18,342 nt of DNA from Palsa-1233 sp031367105. Its GTDB lineage: Bacteria; Gemmatimonadota; Gemmatimonadetes; Gemmatimonadales; GWC2-71-9. How positions within the stretch are numbered: the stretch's first letter is position 1; each line of letters starts with the position of its first letter. Shown here piece after piece: positions 13,525 through 18,342 of this stretch. Where the stretch lies: the NCBI GenBank assembly GCA_031367105.1, contig JANLPG010000041.1, forward strand, positions 1 to 18,342, read 5' to 3'. The translations under genes were made by a program, and so were the position numbers. A model generated the notes under the pieces. That model worked only from the letters and a program-made list of their open reading frames with translations. It did not search any database and had not been told where the DNA came from.

Positions 13525-16175
13525 GCATCGTACCCACGAGGTTCGCGGCCGCCCTTATCCGTAGCTACCGCATCGAACGCGAACTCGGCGCGGGCGGAAT
13601 GGCCACCGTCTACCTCGCCCACGACCTCAAGCACGAGCGCGATGTCGCCATCAAAGTGCTCCATCCCGACCTCGGCGCGGCGCTCGGTGGCGAACGCTTC
13701 CTGAGCGAGATCCGCACCACGGCCCGCTTGCAGCATCCGCACATTCTGCCGTTGCTGGATTCCGGCGACGCGGATGGCTTGCTGTATTACGTGATGCCAC
13801 TTGTCACCGGCGAGACGCTGCGCGCTCGACTCGAGCGCGAGCGTCAGCTGCCGATCGACGACACCGTGAGAATTGCCCGGGAGATAGCCGACGCACTCGG
13901 CTACGCCCACGGCCTCGGTGTCATCCATCGTGACATCAAGCCCGAAAACATCCTGCTCCAGGGCGGCCATGCCCTCGTCGCCGATTTCGGTATTGCCCTC
14001 GCCGTGCAGACTGCCGGCGGCGCTCGAATGACGCAAACCGGGCTCTCGCTCGGCACGCCGCAGTATATGAGTCCCGAGCAGGCGATGGGCGAGCGCACCA
14101 TCGATGCCCGCAGCGACATCTACGCCCTCGGCGCCGTGACCTATGAGATGCTGGTGGGTGAGCCGCCGTTTACGGGGCCGAGTGTGCAAGCCATCGTCGC
14201 GCGATTGATTACGGAAGAGCCGCGTGCCATTGCCTCCCAGCGCAAGGCCGTACCGGAAAGCGTCGAGGCGACCGTGATGCGCGCACTGGAGAAGCTGCCG
14301 GCCGATCGCTTTGCGAGCGCCGTGGAATTCTCGACGGCATTGACGACGGGCTCGATGACCACGACCGGCATCACCTCCCATCGTCGCAGCAGGGTGCCGG
14401 CGAAATCGCTCTCACGCGCGCGGGCGACCGGGCTCGCGCTCCTTGTCGGAGGCGCCGTGCTCGGCTGGGCGGCAACCCGTGCCGTGCGTCCCTCGCCGCC
14501 CGCCAACGATACGACGCTGATGACATCGCTCCTCGCGCCACCCGGTGGCAGCATCGGTGAGCAACGCTCCCTCGCGCTCACGCCCGATGGCAGCCGCCTG
14601 GCATTTGTGTTCGCGGCGGCCGACGGCTCGCGTGCACTCTGGTTGCGACGCCTCAACCGCCTCGAAGCGGAGCCCATCCCCCGCACGAGCGACGCCAGCG
14701 CGCCGTTCTGGTCGCCCGATGGTCGCTCACTCGGCTACTTCGCGGGGGGACACCTCACCGTGCTCGACGAAGACGGCGAGCCGCGTCGGCTCTGTCCGGT
14801 ATCGGATCCCACTGGCGGTTCGTGGGGCGCGAAGGGAGTGATCCTCTTCGGTCACCGCGAGGGACTTTCGACGGTGCCCGCCGCTGGTGGTGCCTGTCGG
14901 CTCATTGTTCCTCGCGATTCTGCTCCCTCGGTCAGGGGCATCTTTCTCCCGGATGGCGAGCGATTCCTCTACGCCCGTGGGCGTACCCTCGATATGGTGG
15001 TGGCCAGCCTCGACGGCAAACGGATTGGCACGCTGCCGATCCGGACCATCGAGTTTGCCGTGGTGCCACCGGGCTACCTCTTCGTCCCGAGTCAAGCGGA
15101 CGTCCGTGGCCTCGACGCCCAGCGCCTCAACCTCCAAACCCTCGCCCTCGAGGGTCCGATGGTGCGCGTGGCCTCGGATGTACGAAACCAGAGCGGCGTC
15201 CACACCTTCAGCGTGTCGTCGAACAACACCCTCGCATTTCTTCCTGGGGTTGTCGATCGACCCTACCTCGAGTACGACGCGACCGGTGTCCTGCGGGATA
15301 CCGTCCGGGTGGAAGGCACCTGGACGCTCAACGTGCGCCCACGACGGGCCGGCCCGCCACTGGTCGCGGTGGCCGGCAATACCGTCGGAATCTGGCTCTA
15401 CGACCTTGACTCCGACCGGGGCTCGCGACTCCTCACCACCGATTCCACCTTCCCGACGCCTGGTCAGGGCTTGGGCACGACGTGGCCAGTCTTCAGCAGC
15501 GATGGGCGGCACCTCGCCTATGCGATGGTCGGCCCCACGCGTTGCCGGATCATCGAGCGTGAGCTGACGACGGAGGTCCGGCGAATCCTGTACGAAGGCC
15601 CGTCGAGCAATACCTTGTGCCCTTTTCCCCTCGACTGGTCATTCGATGGCCGGTCGCTCCTCGTGCGTCGGGATACCGTGCTGCAGCTGATGCGGGTGGA
15701 TAGCGCCGTCGCTCCCCAGCAGATCGTGCGCTCCGGGAAACTCTGGGAGGGTCACTTTTCGCCAGATGGGCGCTCAGTCGCCTATAGCTCCGACGAAACC
15801 GGGCGATCAGAGATCTATGTGCAGCCGCTCCCCTCTGGGCCGTCGATCCGGGTCTCACTGGAGGGTGGTCGCTGGCCCAATTGGGCCAGTACCGGGAACC
15901 GACTCTGGTTCGTAACCCCGGACGGGCGGGTGCAGGAAGCCGCGATCGCAGCCACCACCGGCAGCCCTACCGGATCACCGCATACCCGCTTCTCGATTCC
16001 GTCGTGGCGGCGCTCCACCTTCGACGACCGGGGCACTGGCTTTGCCGTGGTGGGAGATGGTGAGCGGTTTCTCGCGCGCGTCTCCCCGACCGGCCTCGCC
16101 GTGGCCTACATCCAGAACTGGCAAGCCGGGCTGCGGCGCGCCGATTCCTCCAGCGGCGGCGCGGTCCGACGATGA
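13521..16175 (+). CDS. K6: transmembrane Ser/Thr kinase with PD40 beta-propeller
   Basis: This is an 884-residue Hanks-type kinase whose GTG start lies in GTGA over the K5 stop. No clear Shine-Dalgarno is seen, so re-initiation after K5 is likely. It has glycine loop GAGGMATV (23-30), Lys45, HRDIKPEN from His136, DFG and GTPQYMSPEQAMGERT. A membrane helix lies at about 302-322 (ATGLALLVGGAVLGWAATRA). The external domain carries PD40 repeats (TPDGSRLAF, SPDGRSLGY, SSDGRHLAY, SFDGRSLLV, SPDGRSVAY), several cysteines and the tail YIQNWQAGLRR, so it belongs with the K1/K2/K3 sensor style. Residues 10-101 differ from K7 at a single position. Residues 212-267 differ from K3 at three positions, so the kinase domain is a mosaic. 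Signal and substrate are unknown. Confidence 0.93.
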   Translation: MSIVPTRFAAALIRSYRIERELGAGGMATVYLAHDLKHERDVAIKVLHPDLGAALGGERFLSEIRTTARLQHPHILPLLDSGDADGLLYYVMPLVTGETLRARLERERQLPIDDTVRIAREIADALGYAHGLGVIHRDIKPENILLQGGHALVADFGIALAVQTAGGARMTQTGLSLGTPQYMSPEQAMGERTIDARSDIYALGAVTYEMLVGEPPFTGPSVQAIVARLITEEPRAIASQRKAVPESVEATVMRALEKLPADRFASAVEFSTALTTGSMTTTGITSHRRSRVPAKSLSRARATGLALLVGGAVLGWAATRAVRPSPPANDTTLMTSLLAPPGGSIGEQRSLALTPDGSRLAFVFAAADGSRALWLRRLNRLEAEPIPRTSDASAPFWSPDGRSLGYFAGGHLTVLDEDGEPRRLCPVSDPTGGSWGAKGVILFGHREGLSTVPAAGGACRLIVPRDSAPSVRGIFLPDGERFLYARGRTLDMVVASLDGKRIGTLPIRTIEFAVVPPGYLFVPSQADVRGLDAQRLNLQTLALEGPMVRVASDVRNQSGVHTFSVSSNNTLAFLPGVVDRPYLEYDATGVLRDTVRVEGTWTLNVRPRRAGPPLVAVAGNTVGIWLYDLDSDRGSRLLTTDSTFPTPGQGLGTTWPVFSSDGRHLAYAMVGPTRCRIIERELTTEVRRILYEGPSSNTLCPFPLDWSFDGRSLLVRRDTVLQLMRVDSAVAPQQIVRSGKLWEGHFSPDGRSVAYSSDETGRSEIYVQPLPSGPSIRVSLEGGRWPNWASTGNRLWFVTPDGRVQEAAIAATTGSPTGSPHTRFSIPSWRRSTFDDRGTGFAVVGDGERFLARVSPTGLAVAYIQNWQAGLRRADSSSGGAVRR
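13636..13720. repeat. 85-bp N-lobe repeat, K6 copy
   Basis: This is identical over 85 bases to 16287-16371 in K7. It encodes the region around the ATP-anchoring lysine (RDVAIKVLHPDLG onwards). The surrounding bases differ, as expected for a gene-conversion tract or a recent duplication. Confidence 0.88.
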
Positions 16176-18342
16176 CAAACGGATTGCACCGCCTCACCGC
16201 CGCCCTCATCCGTAGCTACCGCATCGAACGCGAGCTTGGCGCGGGCGGAATGGCCACGGTCTACCTCGCCCACGACCTCAAGCACCAGCGCGATGTCGCC
16301 ATCAAAGTGCTCCATCCCGACCTCGGCGCGGCGCTCGGTGGCGAACGCTTCCTGAGCGAGATCCGCACCACCGCGCGGCTGCAACACCCGCACATCCTCC
16401 CGTTGCTGGATAGTGGTGATGCCGACGGGTTGCTGTACTACGTGATGCCGCTGGTCACCGGTGAGACGCTGCGCACCCGGCTCGAACGGGACCGGCAGCT
16501 GCCGATCGAAGAGGCCCTTCGGATCGCCCGCGAAGTCGCCGACGCCCTCGGCTACGCCCACAGTCACCACGTCATCCATCGCGACATCAAGCCCGAGAAT
16601 ATCCTGCTGCAGGACGGACACGCGCTGGTCGCCGACTTCGGGATCGCGCTGGCCGTCCAGAGCGCCGGCGGCCAGCGGATGACGCAGACCGGCTTGAGCC
16701 TCGGCACGCCGCAGTATATGAGCCCCGAACAGGCGATGGGTGAGCGTGCCATTGATGCGCGCAGCGACATCTATGCGCTCGGAGCGGTGACCTACGAGAT
16801 GCTCGCCGGCGATCCCCCATTCACCGGGTCGAGCGTGCAGGCGATTGTCGCGAAGGTGATGACCGAACGACCCTCGCCGATCAGTACCGTCCGCGACACC
16901 GTGCCCGGGTATGTCGAGGCCGCCGTCTTGACTGCGCTCGCCAAGCTACCGGCCGATCGCTTTGCGACGGCACCGGCGTTCGCCGCCGCGCTCTCCACCC
17001 CGACCGGATTCACCAGCGCAGCCGTGATCCCCCGGCCGCCGGCCGCGAGTTTGCGGCGCTCGCTGCTGCTCGGCGCGGGCGTGATGGCGCTGGTGGCAAT
17101 GGCCTTCGTGGCCGGCCGACGGACGAGCAGTGGCGGCCAGGAGGGTTCCGCGCCGTTCGGCCGAGCCACGCAGGTGACCTGGGAACCCGGCCTCGAGATC
17201 ACGCCGGCGCTCTCGCCCGATGGGAAGCAGGTCGCCTATTCGTCCGGGAACGGCACCCAGAGCACCATCTACGTGCGGCCAGTCGCCGGAGGGCGGGCCG
17301 TGCCATTGACCGGTGACTCGGTCGCCGTCGAGACGCACCCACAGTGGTCACCCGACGGAACCCGGATCCTCTACCTGAGCAACTTGCAGGTGTTCAGCGC
17401 ACCATCGGGTGGCGGCCCCCCACGCCAGGAAGTGCCCACGCAGGTCAGCGGCGTTATGACGGCAACCTGGTCGCCCGACGCGCAGCGCATCGCCTATGCC
17501 ACCAACGACACGATCTTCGTGCGGACCGCCGACGGTACCAGTCATTTGCTCGCGCCACTCTATTCGCCCCTGCTCTGCACCTGGGGCTCGCGCGATCTGA
17601 TTGCCTGCTCCTCCGGCAACGCCCTCTACCTCACACCGGGAGTTGCCTTCGGCAACATCGCTCCGAGCTGGATCGCGATCATCAACGCCCGCAACGGGCA
17701 CGTCAGCGCCGTCACCGACAGCAGCTCCAGCAGCCAGTCACCTCGCTGGTCGGCCGATGGACGCGAGCTGTTTTTCGCGTCCAATGCACAGGGACTCCCC
17801 GACATCTATTCCGTCGCGGTGAACGGGCAGGGCAGCGCGGCAGGCAAGCCGCGTCGCCTCACCGTCGGGCTCAACGTCTCCACCTTCTCGCTCTCCGCCG
17901 ACCGCCGGGCAGTCGCATATGCTGTATTGACGGTAAGCGCCAACGTCTGGTCGCAGCCCTGGACCGGCCGGGCACCGTCAGCCGGGACGCGACCCACACA
18001 GGTGACCTTCGGCCAGCAGACCATTGAGAACTTCTCCATCTCACACGATGGCCACTGGTTGTTCTACGACTCCGACCTGGCGGGCAACTCCGATCTCTAT
18101 CGAATGCCACTCCCAGCTGGGGTCCCTGAGCGACTGACGTCGGATCCAACGCCGGAATTTGCTCCCGATCCCTCCCCGGATGGACGCCGGGTCGCGTTCC
18201 ACTCCTGGCGAGGCGGGTCGCGCGACATCTACATCCTGTCACTCGACGGGGGTCCGATCGAGCGCGTGACGAACACGCCGGCGCAGGAAGGGTTGCCGAA
18301 GTGGTCGCCCGATGGCGCGACGCTGACGTTCATATCGGTGAC
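16172..18342 (+). CDS. K7: transmembrane Ser/Thr kinase with PD40 beta-propeller (3'-truncated)
   Basis: The frame is open from the ATG of ATGA, overlapping the K6 stop, to the right edge (723 complete codons), so the C-terminus is missing. MTNGLHRLTAALIRSYRIE leads into a standard kinase: glycine loop (23-30), Lys45, HRDIKPEN from His136, DFG, GTPQYMSPEQAMGE. A membrane helix lies at about 298-316 (LLLGAGVMALVAMAFVA). The external domain shows at least eight repeats (SPDGKQVAY, SPDGTRILY, SADGRELFF, SHDGHWLFY, SPDGRRVAF, SPDGATLTF). The sensor begins ATQVTWEPGLEITPALSPDG, matching K5 (TTQVTRAAGLEVDPALSPNG), and shares DSDxxGNxDLYxMP with it. The kinase is a patchwork of K6-like, K3-like and K2-like segments. 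It looks like a recent chimera with an intact catalytic core. Later genes of the operon may lie beyond the window. Confidence 0.92.
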   Translation, partial: MTNGLHRLTAALIRSYRIERELGAGGMATVYLAHDLKHQRDVAIKVLHPDLGAALGGERFLSEIRTTARLQHPHILPLLDSGDADGLLYYVMPLVTGETLRTRLERDRQLPIEEALRIAREVADALGYAHSHHVIHRDIKPENILLQDGHALVADFGIALAVQSAGGQRMTQTGLSLGTPQYMSPEQAMGERAIDARSDIYALGAVTYEMLAGDPPFTGSSVQAIVAKVMTERPSPISTVRDTVPGYVEAAVLTALAKLPADRFATAPAFAAALSTPTGFTSAAVIPRPPAASLRRSLLLGAGVMALVAMAFVAGRRTSSGGQEGSAPFGRATQVTWEPGLEITPALSPDGKQVAYSSGNGTQSTIYVRPVAGGRAVPLTGDSVAVETHPQWSPDGTRILYLSNLQVFSAPSGGGPPRQEVPTQVSGVMTATWSPDAQRIAYATNDTIFVRTADGTSHLLAPLYSPLLCTWGSRDLIACSSGNALYLTPGVAFGNIAPSWIAIINARNGHVSAVTDSSSSSQSPRWSADGRELFFASNAQGLPDIYSVAVNGQGSAAGKPRRLTVGLNVSTFSLSADRRAVAYAVLTVSANVWSQPWTGRAPSAGTRPTQVTFGQQTIENFSISHDGHWLFYDSDLAGNSDLYRMPLPAGVPERLTSDPTPEFAPDPSPDGRRVAFHSWRGGSRDIYILSLDGGPIERVTNTPAQEGLPKWSPDGATLTFISV
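16287..16371. repeat. 85-bp N-lobe repeat, K7 copy
   Basis: This is identical to 13636-13720 in K6, 2.65 kb upstream in the same orientation. Directly repeated blocks of this kind could allow loss or gain of whole kinase genes by recombination. Confidence 0.88.
16658..16693. repeat. 36-bp repeat, K7 copy
   Basis: This is identical to 6330-6365 in K3, just after the DFG motif. Confidence 0.8.
16700..16740. repeat. 41-bp activation-segment repeat, K7 copy
   Basis: This is identical to 3685-3725 in K2 and 6372-6412 in K3. Confidence 0.85.

Noticed and set aside
13464..14381. 305-codon minus-strand frame opposite the K6 kinase domain
   Set aside because: Similar antisense frames appear opposite K2, K3 and K7 because the kinase DNA is repeated; this is a shadow of the paralogous sequence.
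3685..16740. Recurring near-identical DNA blocks as a possible CRISPR or transposon signature
   Set aside because: The blocks fall at homologous codons of paralogous kinase domains, thousands of bases apart. There are no short regular spacers, no terminal inverted repeats and no transposase.

Overview
The window is high-GC DNA (about two-thirds G+C by eye) coding almost entirely on the + strand. It holds a head-to-tail array of at least seven Hanks-type (eukaryotic-like) Ser/Thr protein kinases, called K1 to K7 here. K1 is cut by the left edge and K7 by the right edge. The kinase style (GGMATVYLAHD and GGGGMSRVF glycine loops, SPDG-rich WD40-like/PD40 propellers, a TolB-N/TPR variant) resembles what I know from Gemmatimonadota. 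That assignment is an inference from protein style; there is no rRNA or other marker here.

Layout: K1 (2-2215, C-terminal part only). Next is a 221-bp gap with a weak 56-codon ORF and, at its end, a promoter-like sequence with a palindrome. Then comes a toxin-antitoxin pair: a Phd/YefM-type antitoxin (2437-2724) and an abutting PIN-domain toxin (2725-3105). A 60-bp spacer follows, containing a 13-codon leader ORF with a good Shine-Dalgarno. Six kinases then follow with no intergenic DNA: K2 3166-5826, K3 5823-8486, K4 8483-10882, K5 10879-13524, K6 13521-16175 and K7 16172 to beyond the end. Every junction from K2 to K7 is a four-base ATGA or GTGA stop/start overlap, as is the leader-ORF/K2 junction. 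The stretch from 2437 to the right edge therefore reads as one long, translationally coupled operon.

Each kinase has an N-terminal cytoplasmic catalytic domain with intact Lys, HRDxKPEN and DFG motifs, one transmembrane helix near residue 300, and a large C-terminal domain predicted to lie outside the membrane. In K1, K2, K3, K5, K6 and K7 that domain is a beta-propeller built from SPDG-type repeats. In K4 it is a TolB-N-like domain followed by TPRs. The kinase domains of K1, K2, K3, K6 and K7 are close paralogues and share near-identical DNA blocks, while K4 and K5 are more divergent. Sensor relationships do not follow kinase relationships: K7 has a K6/K3/K2-patchwork kinase joined to a K5-like propeller. 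This suggests ongoing duplication, gene conversion and domain swapping.

The most unusual feature is the whole arrangement: a co-translated battery of membrane kinases with nearly identical output domains and diversified sensors, led by a toxin-antitoxin module whose promoter may drive the operon. The ligands, phosphorylation targets and any functional link between the kinases and the toxin-antitoxin pair cannot be read from the sequence.
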